From Crocinitomix catalasitica ATCC 23190 (GTDB lineage: Bacteria > Bacteroidota > Bacteroidia > Flavobacteriales_D > Crocinitomicaceae), in assembly GCF_000621625.1 (NCBI RefSeq), contig NZ_JHXV01000011.1, positions 82,733-146,732 of the forward strand: a stretch of 64,000 nt of DNA. The letters are read 5' to 3'. Both the position numbers and the translations under genes were made by a program. Positions 17,301 to 26,550 of this stretch are shown here, one piece after another. How positions within the stretch are numbered: the stretch's first letter is position 1; each line of letters begins with the position of its first letter. The notes beneath the pieces were generated by a model. The model worked only from the letters and a program-made list of their open reading frames with translations, did not search any database and was not told the DNA's origin.

Positions 17301-18764
17301 GATAGTGAGGGGAATTTATATATTGCCAATTATGGTAGAGATATGAGTTTTGATGGGGATACTTTTGACATAATAGGTAGTCTTGTCATTAAATATGATT
17401 CGGATTTCAATTTATTATGGAAGAAACGTTTTGAGAATATAACAATTTCGGATATTTACTTTCATACCAACGGTAATCTATTTTTTAATGGTACTGTACA
17501 AAATTACGGTGCGGTATTTACTGACATTGAGCCTGAATTATATATAGAGGTAGAAGATTGGTATGATATGATGCTAGGAGCCATGACGCAATATGGTGAA
17601 ATAATATCGTTAGAAACAATAGGGGACGGAAATATAGAGCGTGGTCAAAAAATTACTGGAAATGATTGTGGTGAGTTATACTTTTCAGGAGTGTCTGGTA
17701 ATCGTGACCACTTTTATGCTTATGACAATACAAATATGCTGGTTCAATTAAATGATTATACAGCTCCAGACTCAATTAATGGTTCTTTTGTTTTGAAAAT
17801 AGCTGACTCTTGTCTTGTAGGTGGATGCGCGATATTCTGCGAAGATCCTTTGCTATTACCAAATCCCTCCATTTTTATTTATGCTTCGAGATTGAAAACT
17901 GACGAGTATGCGACTTATCAATGGTATAATGATGGGGTTCTTATTCCAGGAGAAGAAAGCCAAACATACAGATTTCTTGAGCTCGGCGAATATAATGTTG
18001 TTGTAACAGACTTAAATGGTTGTTCTGGTGAGAGTGAAAGTTATATGATTACTTGCGATGATGGGAATTTAAAACCTAACCCAAGAATAAATATTACAGG
18101 GTTTTTACTTACCACCGGTGAATATTTGACTTATCAATGGTACAAGAGTGGGATTCTTATTCCTGGTGCTGAAAGTGAATCTTATGAATTTTCAGAACTT
18201 GGAGAATACACTGTTGTTGTTACTGAATCAAACGGTTGTATTGGAGAAAGTGAGGTTTTCATTCTTACATGTGAAATAGCAGCGCTCAGGCCAGATCCGA
18301 TAATAAATATAACTGGCTCTTTACTGTCAACAGCAGAATACGCATCATATCAATGGTATCTTGATGATGTAGAAATTCCTGGTGCAACAGAACAAACTTA
18401 TATGTTTACCGAAGAAGGATTTTATAAGGTTGAAGTTTCTAGCGAATATGATTGTGTAGGTATAAGTGAATCATTTGAAGTGCGCGGGTTAGGAATTTCT
18501 AATTTGGATATAACAAGTTTAGTAATTCACCCCAACCCATCCAACGGCGAATTCACATTGTCATACGATTTAAGAGCCAATGCTGATGTAAACATAGAAA
18601 TTAAAGATATCACTGGTAAAATAATCTATTCTGAAAACAACCTGAATACTTCAATAGGGCATCATCAAAAAGCAATTGATTTAAGTCGATATGCTAAAGG
18701 AATTTATATTGCTACGATTAAAGTGGGCGCTGATAAGTATACTAGAAAATTGATTCTTGAATAA
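14349..18764 (+). CDS. Large T9SS-exported protein with Asp-box, PKD and Ig-like repeats
   Basis: The 1471-residue product uses a GTG start; its signal peptide ends LAVLAQ. The N-terminal third contains Ycf48/BNR-like propeller repeats with Asp boxes (SSDSGESW, TTDGGETW, STDGGGTW). A PKD-like domain and Cys-containing beta domains follow (about 330-680), then a second propeller-like region with recurring YGNLIVVGY, FGNIFFTG and GNLYIANYG strands. Three Ig-like repeats come next, each with YQWY...G...IPG...Y.F.E.GEY.V.V (about 1175-1385). The C-terminus is a T9SS sorting domain (VIHPNPSNGEF ... KGIYIATIKVGADKYTRKL). It is likely a cell-surface or secreted structural protein. The lipoprotein gene after it starts immediately at its stop codon. 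Confidence 0.88.
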   Translation: MNKIILLLISFIFPLAVLAQWEEKAESVTTSFLAVDIHESGVCYAVGYPFMKSEDDGETWAEVEFPGADSIYFKLVVLFDVKILSETTIVAVGRSALNDNNVIIRSSDSGESWSVVYAGATGNRLEFRSVAFYDELSGIAVGENGIVVETTDGGETWVSRYSGTENLLTAVEYMSESRAIAVGYETIIRSTDGGGTWSVDTYSDKSFKSVSYYLADNELTATYITAPYKDMIFKSSDYGFTWTTQDISFERISCHKVLPGDSIYLGYEYGMLLGLTEDIHLYEFIDYDFEGISDIEFKNGYGLAVTEQVDESKIYKFYYDEPWNLSQMVDFSYPDTICAGETTMYTCSNPTLDSYEWLIDEVSISELRDFEYTHEDAGEFNIMLVTEFEGNSDTIEHSITVISTPEINPIEIVADSAICQGSDYRFNLIDIADGTGYRVMIEGVEIEYARATGDDRLYYFDEVDANLTFNIDKWIVNECDSVSVSEEFALVVDTYPDSSTVFYTSDSLVCFGDSTAIVLPIPEIGVEYTIYQDGDSIAAGLSIDGTMMSFHSLPITSNHGFTIEANSENGCHSVFDMIDSTHVEVADATFSAGLGYFFQNELIEIETDDIVGYTYEWSSDGSPDIYTDLDLLHPSIAYDEIGVYELNLSVESEHIGCRDSLTKIIQVFNDLIPDSLYEEICHVIDNNRITVLDQTVDPYGNLIVVGYKEDEIQGHWGTILDGVLQKFNSEGELVWEFVLERDIPSYDDHKSSIFNSVDTDQFGNIFFTGTFDIVVFDFFDEPIWAGPRGGGGPEAKQTFLLKATPEGEFVWWSYVQRTSHHSGFADVIVSDRHERIYLSACNVGTRDYNTTHYDVVSIPSVGFASGGVYLLELSLTGELLNSYAGSSAYGAMLEGRHDPVPSYSYRDTYVVPQLHLNADSTIYMVGEVKEHSGIAFDIGSVESESQILGYMLKINPLSEDPGWKQIGTNISKARYGSSRMSSTVDSEGNLYIANYGRDMSFDGDTFDIIGSLVIKYDSDFNLLWKKRFENITISDIYFHTNGNLFFNGTVQNYGAVFTDIEPELYIEVEDWYDMMLGAMTQYGEIISLETIGDGNIERGQKITGNDCGELYFSGVSGNRDHFYAYDNTNMLVQLNDYTAPDSINGSFVLKIADSCLVGGCAIFCEDPLLLPNPSIFIYASRLKTDEYATYQWYNDGVLIPGEESQTYRFLELGEYNVVVTDLNGCSGESESYMITCDDGNLKPNPRINITGFLLTTGEYLTYQWYKSGILIPGAESESYEFSELGEYTVVVTESNGCIGESEVFILTCEIAALRPDPIINITGSLLSTAEYASYQWYLDDVEIPGATEQTYMFTEEGFYKVEVSSEYDCVGISESFEVRGLGISNLDITSLVIHPNPSNGEFTLSYDLRANADVNIEIKDITGKIIYSENNLNTSIGHHQKAIDLSRYAKGIYIATIKVGADKYTRKLILE

Positions 18765-19220
18765 ATGAAACTGTATATTATAGCTTTTTTTATTGCGACA
18801 CTTTGTTTTTGTGGGTGCACAAAGAAAAGTGGCTGTCAAAATGAATCTGCAATTAATTATGATGCATCTGCAACAGAATATGACGAATCTTGCGTTTACA
18901 ATTATTTTGGTGTGCTTAAGTGGGAGAATGAGGACGCTTTCCTCTCCGCAAATGATATAAACATAATTTCTATTTATTTTGGTGAAGTAGTAATTGGCGA
19001 AAATATAAAAGTCGCTGAATTCGATATAAATAAAGAATTAAATTGTGATGCAGATGATTGGATTGCTTTTAATAAACAATACTATATCCACCCTAATTCA
19101 AATGATAAAAGTAAATCCACAATACTTTCCATTATTGACCAAGATGGCGATGAAATCTTTACGAGTGAAATCGAGTTAACTCCAAACACTTGCAATGAAA
19201 TATCATTTTTATTTAAATAA
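18765..19220 (+). CDS. Small lipoprotein coupled to the large T9SS gene
   Basis: The 151-residue product has a lipoprotein signal (LCFCGC, Cys near residue 18). Just after it comes a short Cys-Asn-Asp repeat of the type C-x-n-A-x-N-Y-D-x-x-A-x-x-Y-D-x-S-C-x-Y, seen in many Bacteroidota surface proteins and probably Ca-binding. The rest looks like a small beta domain. The ATG touches the stop of the 1471-residue gene (TAAATG), so the two are co-translated. Function beyond a surface partner of that protein cannot be stated. Confidence 0.7.
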   Translation: MKLYIIAFFIATLCFCGCTKKSGCQNESAINYDASATEYDESCVYNYFGVLKWENEDAFLSANDINIISIYFGEVVIGENIKVAEFDINKELNCDADDWIAFNKQYYIHPNSNDKSKSTILSIIDQDGDEIFTSEIELTPNTCNEISFLFK

Positions 19221-19225
19221 TAGGC

Positions 19226-20071
19226 TTATAGATGAAAGTACAAACTAATATCTAATGAGGACTTTACAGCAATTCGAGCTTTTTGAAACACCAAGCTTGT
19301 TGGGTAGGTTGGAGTTAATGATTTATCACCATAATAATAATAATAATTCTTCTCAAAGGGGTTTGGAAAAATTATTTCTTCAATACCAGGGATTTCCCAA
19401 ATGCCATTTGTCATGGTCGATGTAAATAGAGGAATAGTTACGCCTATATCTAAACTTAATAAGTGATTGATTGAAAAAACACTCCCAAAACTAAAATCGA
19501 TTTGATAATAAAAATGACGTACCTCACCGAGGCTTAAAAGGTCCATATCAAGAATAGGAAATTGTGATTTGAATTTATTGTGTTCGCTGGCCTTATCTTT
19601 AACCCCAACTTGAGCTTCAGTACCTTCTTTGAGCTTTGTATAGCCAGTATTTAATCCGAATCCTATGTATTTTCCATGAGCAGCAATATTACCCTTGACA
19701 AAACGACGAAAATCGAAAGAAAAATGATGAAAATTAAGAGGAATATCTGCCAATAAATAGTAATAATCTAATTCATTTTCAGAAAGCAAGTAAGCGTTAT
19801 AAGCATATAGTTTACTCCAAGCGTATCTAAGCCTTAATTCGGATTTTCTGCTCGCAACAAACGTATAATTCAGTCCAAATCGCATATTCAATAGCTTTCT
19901 TTTTACTGTTACATTACTTTTTTCAGCATCCACTTTACTAACATAACCAATAGTAGGAACTGTTTCAATTGTAATCCCAACAGCATGTCTTGAGCCGAAA
20001 TAACCAACCTGTGTCCAACTTGAGCAAGCTAGATGGATGAATAAAAATAGAGTAATTGTTTGTCTTATCAT
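19226..20071 (-). CDS. Hypothetical exported beta-barrel-like protein
   Basis: The 281-residue product has an N-terminal signal peptide (TLFLFIHLACSSWTQ) and alternating hydrophobic/aromatic strands (LNMRFGLNYTFVASRKSELRLRY, FYYQIDFSFGSVFSI). This suggests a small outer-membrane barrel. Its start codon overlaps the stop of the M48 protease gene by one base (TAATG), so it is expressed with that gene. No family was recognised. Confidence 0.65.
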   Translation of the reverse strand: MIRQTITLFLFIHLACSSWTQVGYFGSRHAVGITIETVPTIGYVSKVDAEKSNVTVKRKLLNMRFGLNYTFVASRKSELRLRYAWSKLYAYNAYLLSENELDYYYLLADIPLNFHHFSFDFRRFVKGNIAAHGKYIGFGLNTGYTKLKEGTEAQVGVKDKASEHNKFKSQFPILDMDLLSLGEVRHFYYQIDFSFGSVFSINHLLSLDIGVTIPLFTSTMTNGIWEIPGIEEIIFPNPFEKNYYYYYGDKSLTPTYPTSLVFQKARIAVKSSLDISLYFHL

Positions 20072-22149
20072 TATACTTTTGTTGAACTTAAATGATACAA
20101 CACTTCCGAATAGAATAATTCAATTGTTTTTTTCATTTGTCTTAAATTCACTCGGTCATTTTGAACAAATTCGATTTTATTGTTTTCAGCATCTATGGCG
20201 ATTGCAAACACGTCATGATAATGATGTTTTACTGATTTGTAAACTACTATAAAAGGAATTGGAATTACTGATAAAGCCAGACTTAAGTCGGCACTCGTAT
20301 ATTTAAACTTGTGTTTAGTTGAGATAGCACCTGTAAATAAATAATGATAAGTATCATGCCTTTCGGAAATGGGTTGCATAAGATCATATGCGCTGTATAT
20401 CATATCAAATTGTAATTGATGATAAATACATTCTGTTAACCAATCATAAATAGTAGCTAATTCGTTGTACGTCTGAACATCCATAGAATCTATTGACGAA
20501 AAGCTTAATAATGTCGCATCGATGTCTAACTTTCTATATTTCTTCGTGTAAATTGAGTTTAAATCTATCTCTATTTGCTCAGAGGTTAAATATTCATTTT
20601 CATAATGGCGATTATAACTTTGATAAAAAGGATTCACTACCACCACTTTGTTAATGCCAAGATGAATCGCTTCATTTTTTAATGAATCTTGATTGATTTT
20701 TTTAGTTTGCTTTAATTCTTGTGCGTTTAAATAAATGAGGTTACTCAGTGATTCAACAAGATTTTCTTCATTGACTAAATCATAATGCCCATATAAATGG
20801 AAATAATCGTCTGTAAAATCGTCATCCATTGGAACATTAGTTAATCCTTCAGGGAAAAAGTCAGCATTGATTGCCATTTCCTTATGAATATCTTTTAGAT
20901 ACTTCAAAAAAATGGGGTCAGCATTAAATATTTTAGAATAGTCACTACAAGTTCGATAGGTTAAAACTATTAGTTGATCCTTGGTTATTGTCTCAAAAAA
21001 AGCATGAAGAGAAGAGCTTTCTCCTTGCACATATTCTGAATAAACAGATACTTCAGAAAGCTTATCATAATTCTTATATTTCATCAAGCCATAAAGCGCT
21101 TTCACTTTTGATAAAGACAAATATCTATTCGCTATTTCAGACTCTTCGAGTAAAAAAATATTATAAAGAGCATTTACATATCGTCGGTCTCTTAAATTAA
21201 TTCGAATCGTTTCATATCGCGACTGTAATTGCACCGATTTAAATGCTTCTTCTGAAATAATAAAGTCATAACTTCCAGTATGATTCGTGTATTTTAAGTA
21301 GTCATTAATATTCCTTTTACGTGCATTTATATTTGGATGCGAAGTAGACTCACTCTCATTGTCAATTTTAATAGCATTGGTACTATCGTTAAATAAAGAT
21401 TCCGGGATTTGTAAATTTGGACGATTTAAAAAATCAAGATTAAAAACTTTATTGCCAAAAGGTAAATGAGATCTTGAGAGAACATCAAAACATTTCTTTA
21501 ACTCTTCGACATTATAATCAGTTTTAAGGTATAGTTGTATTGCTTTTGCGTCTGCAACTAATTCGTTTTCCTTAGCATAAATATTAAGTTTAGCTATTTG
21601 GTTATCATAAGATAAATTATGATCGTTTTTCCTTCTATTTTCTTCAGATCTTTTTTTGAGGTAATTATTCCGAACGTGTTTCTCTGTAAAATGAGATACT
21701 TCATGGGCGATAATAAAGGCCAATTGAGCCTCATTTTCTAGTCGTGATAATAAACCTGTTGTAAAAAATAAAGCTCCTTGATGTGTTGCAAAAGCATTTA
21801 CCGCATTACTATTTAATACATAAACAGAAATGCTTTCTGATAGTTTTTTGTCTTCACCAAGAATAACTTTAGCAACCCGTTTAATATATTTAGTCAAGTC
21901 ATTATTAAAGGTTACTTTTCCACTTTTTAGTAAGTCATTTAAAAAGAAAGAGGTCGATAATATGAATTCGTCCTCGAGTAATTTATCAGCATTTGACTTT
22001 AACGTAGTATTATACTTTTCAGTCGCTGTTGAAATAATTTCATGCGGCACAATTCCAGTGGACTCTACTCTTTTAAAATCACCGAATATTTGCCCAGAGC
22101 TGTTCAAAATAATCAGCGTAAAGGAAAGAGACAAAATAAATTTACACAC
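20071..22149 (-). CDS. Exported M48-family metalloprotease
   Basis: The 692-residue protein has a signal peptide (about 1-20). The zinc-binding helix is AHEVSHFTEKH near residue 148 (HExxH), and the third ligand lies in ELVADAKAIQLY. This order is that of the M48 family (BepA/YfgC-like), whose members act on outer-membrane proteins in the periplasm. The C-terminal ~450 residues carry no motif I recognise and are longer than in typical BepA, which has TPRs there. The barrel-like gene read in the same operon could be its partner or substrate; that is inference. Confidence 0.85.
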   Translation of the reverse strand: MCKFILSLSFTLIILNSSGQIFGDFKRVESTGIVPHEIISTATEKYNTTLKSNADKLLEDEFILSTSFFLNDLLKSGKVTFNNDLTKYIKRVAKVILGEDKKLSESISVYVLNSNAVNAFATHQGALFFTTGLLSRLENEAQLAFIIAHEVSHFTEKHVRNNYLKKRSEENRRKNDHNLSYDNQIAKLNIYAKENELVADAKAIQLYLKTDYNVEELKKCFDVLSRSHLPFGNKVFNLDFLNRPNLQIPESLFNDSTNAIKIDNESESTSHPNINARKRNINDYLKYTNHTGSYDFIISEEAFKSVQLQSRYETIRINLRDRRYVNALYNIFLLEESEIANRYLSLSKVKALYGLMKYKNYDKLSEVSVYSEYVQGESSSLHAFFETITKDQLIVLTYRTCSDYSKIFNADPIFLKYLKDIHKEMAINADFFPEGLTNVPMDDDFTDDYFHLYGHYDLVNEENLVESLSNLIYLNAQELKQTKKINQDSLKNEAIHLGINKVVVVNPFYQSYNRHYENEYLTSEQIEIDLNSIYTKKYRKLDIDATLLSFSSIDSMDVQTYNELATIYDWLTECIYHQLQFDMIYSAYDLMQPISERHDTYHYLFTGAISTKHKFKYTSADLSLALSVIPIPFIVVYKSVKHHYHDVFAIAIDAENNKIEFVQNDRVNLRQMKKTIELFYSEVLYHLSSTKV

Positions 22150-22219
22150 TCAAGTTAGGATTTGTTAATGTCGTAAATATAATCATTTGGAATTATTGAA
22201 CCCTAAGTTGTACATAAAC

Positions 22220-23572
22220 CTACGCCGCAATCAACTTCGTATTGTAAATCAATTTATCCTCTTGCACAACCGACAATAAATAGATACCCGCTTCAAGTCC
22301 ATTGTTCCTGAAAATATATTCGTTACCCGTTATATTTACTGCTTGGAATACCTTTTTGCCTTGTATATCACGTATGATCAATTGGTTTTTACCCGTCAAT
22401 TCTTCACTGAATTGTATTGTTGTAAAATCCGTGAAAGGATTGGGAAATACATTCAACTCCTTTTGCAATGATGTCTTTTTATTTATGCCTAATAATGGCG
22501 AATCTCTTTTATATAAAATCCACGGATCACAGTCATAAACATCTGTCGAATCGTCCAAAGAATTATTGCCGTACACCACTACAAAAGAGAGGTCGCCCCA
22601 AGTGGTTAATGTGGGTTCGCCTATTGCAAAAATGGTCCCATATTCACCTTCTATATGGCCAGGAGTAATCACCAATTCCTTCTCGTCCCAACTGTCCCAG
22701 TCATTTGCGATTAGTTGTTTGGATTTATAGATACATCGAACGCCAAAATCATTTGTTGCGCAAAAATAGACCCACCAATTATCACCATCCTGCCACAAAT
22801 GCGGTTGAACGTCAAAAGGAGCGTCATCATTTAAGACATTTGTTATTAAAGTGGGAGCTTCCCAATTGTCACCATTATCATAACTGTGCGAATAATAAAT
22901 AGAACGATCTCGGTCGAAAAGCAAAATCAACGTCGAATCATTTAGTCTTTCAATATGAGGATTATCTTCGGCACCTTCACTCACCAAAATAGGAACTGCA
23001 GTTTCTGTAGTTGGATTTATAGGCACGTTTTTCATAAACATCAAATCTACACCTTCTGATTCTGGTCCATCAACAGTGTATACAAAAACATCGAAAGTGT
23101 TTTCGTCTAATAAGACACCTTGCGCACCTCCTTCAAACGAAAATGAGGTTTGTAAATTAGAAGATTCCCAATTTATGAAGGGTGCTAGAATATCCGTTTT
23201 ACTGGCAATAACAATATCACTTTGCATATAATGTTCACAACCTAAAATATTCGTAACCGTATCAATATCTAATAAGGGACCTCGATAATAAGGTGTAAAA
23301 TCAAAACAAAAAGGATCTAAAACCAGGTCATATAACCAAGAAAAAGCATCAACGGGTAGATAGGTGCTAAATAAATGTTTACCATCTCTAGTGATATAAA
23401 GTCCATCTTCCCAGCCGCCAACATTTAAAGGTTGTATTTGTGGAGTAAGATATGTTGGATCTTCCACAATAAAAGTGGCATTGCTTTTAATTTCGGCCCA
23501 ATTGGGTTGAGCAAATGAATTAAGATTAATGAATACCAAAAATACCATTGTGATAAAGGGCAAGATTTTCAT
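22220..23572 (-). CDS. T9SS-exported protein with sialidase-like propeller
   Basis: The ATG at 23572 is chosen because it begins a proper signal peptide (MKILPFITMVFLVFINLNSFAQ); the frame extends upstream to 23680 but those residues do not look like a leader. The 450-residue product contains a beta-propeller-like body with an Asp box (SHSYDNGDNW) and PHLWQDGDNWWVYF. It ends with a T9SS sorting domain (VFPNPFTDFTTIQF ... AGIYLLSVVQEDKLIYNTKLI). It may bind or process extracellular glycans, but catalytic residues were not identified. Confidence 0.78.
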   Translation of the reverse strand: MKILPFITMVFLVFINLNSFAQPNWAEIKSNATFIVEDPTYLTPQIQPLNVGGWEDGLYITRDGKHLFSTYLPVDAFSWLYDLVLDPFCFDFTPYYRGPLLDIDTVTNILGCEHYMQSDIVIASKTDILAPFINWESSNLQTSFSFEGGAQGVLLDENTFDVFVYTVDGPESEGVDLMFMKNVPINPTTETAVPILVSEGAEDNPHIERLNDSTLILLFDRDRSIYYSHSYDNGDNWEAPTLITNVLNDDAPFDVQPHLWQDGDNWWVYFCATNDFGVRCIYKSKQLIANDWDSWDEKELVITPGHIEGEYGTIFAIGEPTLTTWGDLSFVVVYGNNSLDDSTDVYDCDPWILYKRDSPLLGINKKTSLQKELNVFPNPFTDFTTIQFSEELTGKNQLIIRDIQGKKVFQAVNITGNEYIFRNNGLEAGIYLLSVVQEDKLIYNTKLIAA

Positions 23573-23676
23573 AGGTTTGATCTTGTATATTTCTATCTTC
23601 ATTCTAAGATATATATTATATTTAAAATTCAATTGTCTTAGGATGAAAAGGTGCTTTTTTTGTATACAGCAATTCA

Positions 23677-24639
23677 TCATTCCTTTTCCAAACCAAAAAA
23701 GTGCAGTTCTTTATAATCTCCATTAATTACTGTAACTTCTAAGCGATTCTCAGAAACACTTGCGCGCATAAATCCTAAATCTTTCACTGCTAGCTTTGTC
23801 ATTTCAGGATCTTGTGTGACACCTCTAGATTCAGAACCTGCTCCACTCACAAAATAATGGGTATGTCCAGTTGGTTTTTGGTGTTGTAAATCATGATCGT
23901 GACCTGCAAAATAAATGTCGACTTGATGTTTCTCAAAAATAGGCAAGAATGGTATTCTGATATCATCCATTTTTCCCCTTCTAAATCCTGTTGTAAATAA
24001 AGGATGATGACCGACAACAATTTTCCATTTAGCGTTCGAGATTTCAAGTACTTCATCCAGCCATTCGAGTTGTTTTTTCTTATTTTGTAACCACAATGCA
24101 CCTTGAATTTTACTCATCGTTTTATCGAAAGGATTGGTATCAATAAAAACAAAAAGAACGGAGTCATTTGATACTGGCAATGGTTGGGTAAAACTAAAAT
24201 ACCTTTCTTTAGATTTCCATCTAGGATTCTTTTTATAATATTTTAGTTGTGTATTGACACTCCCCATATAATCGTGGTTTCCCATTGCTGTATACCAGTC
24301 TTTTTGCAGACTGCTGTCTGTATAAATATCTTCAAAATAATTGGTCCAATGTTTATGGTTCAAACCTCTCACTCCATGCGGATAAAAATTGTCTCCCACA
24401 CTAACAATAAAATCAATAGGGTCTTTCGTTGCTTCTTTCGTCATGGCATTGGCAACTTTCAGTTGATTAGCATCTCCACTTCCCCAATCTCCAATCACGA
24501 AGAAATCAAGACTTTTATCGGAAGTATAAGTGGTATCATTAAGGAGTTTAGTCGAATCAGACAAGCCAAAACTAAGTGTGTTTTGACTTGTTAATAAAAG
24601 GACAATAAGAATTAGGGGATTAGTCATTGTTCTAGTCAT
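23677..24639 (-). CDS. Exported metallophosphoesterase (purple acid phosphatase-like)
   Basis: The 320-residue product has a signal peptide (about 1-23) and the full set of metal-binding motifs of the calcineurin-like superfamily: GDWG, GDNFYPHG, GNHDYMG, GHHPLFTTG and GHDHDLQH. The spacing fits the TRAP/type-5 acid phosphatase group, which cleaves phosphomonoesters outside the cytoplasm. It follows the DUF3299-like gene by 26 bases in the same direction and may be the last gene of the metal-linked operon, though that link is only positional. Confidence 0.88.
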   Translation of the reverse strand: MTRTMTNPLILIVLLLTSQNTLSFGLSDSTKLLNDTTYTSDKSLDFFVIGDWGSGDANQLKVANAMTKEATKDPIDFIVSVGDNFYPHGVRGLNHKHWTNYFEDIYTDSSLQKDWYTAMGNHDYMGSVNTQLKYYKKNPRWKSKERYFSFTQPLPVSNDSVLFVFIDTNPFDKTMSKIQGALWLQNKKKQLEWLDEVLEISNAKWKIVVGHHPLFTTGFRRGKMDDIRIPFLPIFEKHQVDIYFAGHDHDLQHQKPTGHTHYFVSGAGSESRGVTQDPEMTKLAVKDLGFMRASVSENRLEVTVINGDYKELHFFGLEKE

Positions 24640-24665
24640 AACTTTGATTTAAATATTAAATGCGG

Positions 24666-25340
24666 TTAAATGTCAACCACGTCTTTGAGAATATAATAAA
24701 ATTGATCTGGATCATCTTGATTTAGATAAAAAATTCCTTTAAATTTTCTAAAATCATCTAAATCATATAGGGTATTCGAATTCTTCATGTACATGCTAAT
24801 AACAGAAGCTGGACTTGCATTCCCGCAAAAGAAGCAAGACGCATAGGGGTTATAGGATAGTGCTAGTAACTTTCCTTCTTCGTCGTATGGAATAACAAAT
24901 CCTTCTATTATTACTTCTTTTCCATGCCATTTTTTGAGATTCTCTCCAAAAACAGGAGAGAATACCTTGGAATTCATTTGTGCTAAATACTTCAAACGGT
25001 AACGAATGTCCATTAAAGTTTCCCATTTAATTTTAATTGGTTTATTTGATAATTCCTGTTTTTGAACATATAAATTGTCAGGATCTTTACGATTTACAAC
25101 CTCACCTGTTATCACCCAGTTTACTTCTTCGTCATCCCAAATATAAATCGAATCATTCACCCAATAGTCGATTTCTTGATTTGGGAAGTTTGAACTTTCA
25201 GGCTTTTCCATTTGCATTGGAATCAGTTCAATTCCGTCTATATTTTCCTCGTCATCTTCCTTGTCCATCATTTTAGGGATGATAAGTAAAGCAAGCATGA
25301 CAACAATAAGCGCCACCATTATTTTTATGACTTTATCCAT
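24666..25340 (-). CDS. Membrane-anchored DUF3299-like protein
   Basis: The 224-residue product begins with one hydrophobic anchor (IMVALIVVMLALLIIPKMM). The C-terminal half has the DUF3299-like layout KWHGKEVIIEGFVIPYDE followed by ASCFFCGNASPASVISMYM with a Cys-x-x-Cys pair. Proteins of this kind often lie beside MacB-like ABC transporters. Here the gene is 6 bases after the permease, and the CxxC pair could bind metal. The exact function is unknown. Confidence 0.75.
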   Translation of the reverse strand: MDKVIKIMVALIVVMLALLIIPKMMDKEDDEENIDGIELIPMQMEKPESSNFPNQEIDYWVNDSIYIWDDEEVNWVITGEVVNRKDPDNLYVQKQELSNKPIKIKWETLMDIRYRLKYLAQMNSKVFSPVFGENLKKWHGKEVIIEGFVIPYDEEGKLLALSYNPYASCFFCGNASPASVISMYMKNSNTLYDLDDFRKFKGIFYLNQDDPDQFYYILKDVVDI

Positions 25341-25346
25341 GGCTAT

Positions 25347-26549
25347 TTATCTTTCGGATAATGTTGATGCAACATCTATTCGAGTTGCTCGCCAAGCTGG
25401 AATTAAGGAAGCTAAAATTCCAACTAAAAGAGTCGTCAATAATAACCAAATCTCCTCGTATTGGTATCCTAGATCGAATTCAAAATTCATTTCATTTTGG
25501 GACTTTATATTGATAAAGTAGAGACCAATGCGGCTTAAAATTGTACCCAATATATAACCGATGCCAGCTAATAAAATTCCTTCTATTAAAAGTAATTTAA
25601 ACAGATCCACTAATCTATAGCCTACAGTTCGCATTAAAGCCAATTCATATTTCCGCTCTTTTAATCTTCCGTACAAAGCAAAAAACACACTCAATCCAGC
25701 CATTGTTATAATTCCACCGGCAATCAGTTTTAATGTTTTTGTGCCGATTCCCATCATATAATATAACCGATTGATTTCTAATCCTGGTAAAACTGCTTGC
25801 ATATTGGTTTGCTGGTTGATTTTACGAGGTATATTCAAAACGGCTAATTTCGTTTTACATTTCAATAATATAGCGGTAATTTCTTTGTTTTTATATGCGT
25901 TTAAACTGTCTGACGCGTGATGGTTGTGATGGCTATGTGTGTCATGTACTTGCCAAACACTTTCAATATTTGTCAAAATCAAGTCATCTAGTACCGTATT
26001 GGTCATTGATAGGATTCCGACGACGGTATATGGTTGATCTTTGTGGATATGCCCTTCGTGTTGTTCGCCATGTGTACCTAAAAAGTTATCGCCAATTTTA
26101 AGACCAAGTTGCTTTGCAATATCAGCACCGATAACAGTCTCCATATTTTCTGTATAAAGATGTCCTTGGGCGAATGTGCCATTGTACTTATCGATATAAG
26201 ATTTAGTGGTGCCTAAAATGCGATATCCTTTATGGCTATCACCATAAGCAAGCGGAATTGCTTCATCAATCATGGGGTCATTCATTATTTTTTCAGCTGC
26301 GGACATTTTGATATTCCCAGTAGGTGCATCTATATGATAAACGGACGAAAGTACGAGTTGCAAAGGGCTTCCTTTGGCACCGACTACGAGATCAATATCT
26401 TGCATGTCCCGCCCGAACTTTTCTGTGACCTGGTTTTGAATCGACAATAGTAGAGAAATTATACCTGTTCCAAATAATAATAGGATAACACAAAGTATTG
26501 AATTCAGAGGTTGATGGATGATATTTTTCCAGGCAATTTTCAATATCAT
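25347..26549 (-). CDS. FtsX/MacB-type ABC transporter permease with His-rich loop
   Basis: This 400-residue permease has a first membrane segment near residue 20, a large periplasmic domain of MacB type, and three closing membrane segments (about 265-395: ITMAGLSVFFALYG, GILLAGIGYILGTIL, LLTTLLVGILASLIPAW). The periplasmic domain contains two His-rich stretches (GTHGEQHEGHIHKDQ and HDTHSHHNHH), which are not part of ordinary MacB or LolC and point to metal binding. It starts one base after the ATPase gene ends. Such mechanotransmission transporters do not necessarily carry substrate through the membrane. Confidence 0.88.
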   Translation of the reverse strand: MILKIAWKNIIHQPLNSILCVILLLFGTGIISLLLSIQNQVTEKFGRDMQDIDLVVGAKGSPLQLVLSSVYHIDAPTGNIKMSAAEKIMNDPMIDEAIPLAYGDSHKGYRILGTTKSYIDKYNGTFAQGHLYTENMETVIGADIAKQLGLKIGDNFLGTHGEQHEGHIHKDQPYTVVGILSMTNTVLDDLILTNIESVWQVHDTHSHHNHHASDSLNAYKNKEITAILLKCKTKLAVLNIPRKINQQTNMQAVLPGLEINRLYYMMGIGTKTLKLIAGGIITMAGLSVFFALYGRLKERKYELALMRTVGYRLVDLFKLLLIEGILLAGIGYILGTILSRIGLYFINIKSQNEMNFEFDLGYQYEEIWLLLTTLLVGILASLIPAWRATRIDVASTLSER

Positions 26550-26550
26550 A

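Noticed and set aside
22302..22902. Several plus-strand frames of 65-78 codons
   Set aside because: They are antisense to the T9SS propeller gene and have no coherent protein pattern.
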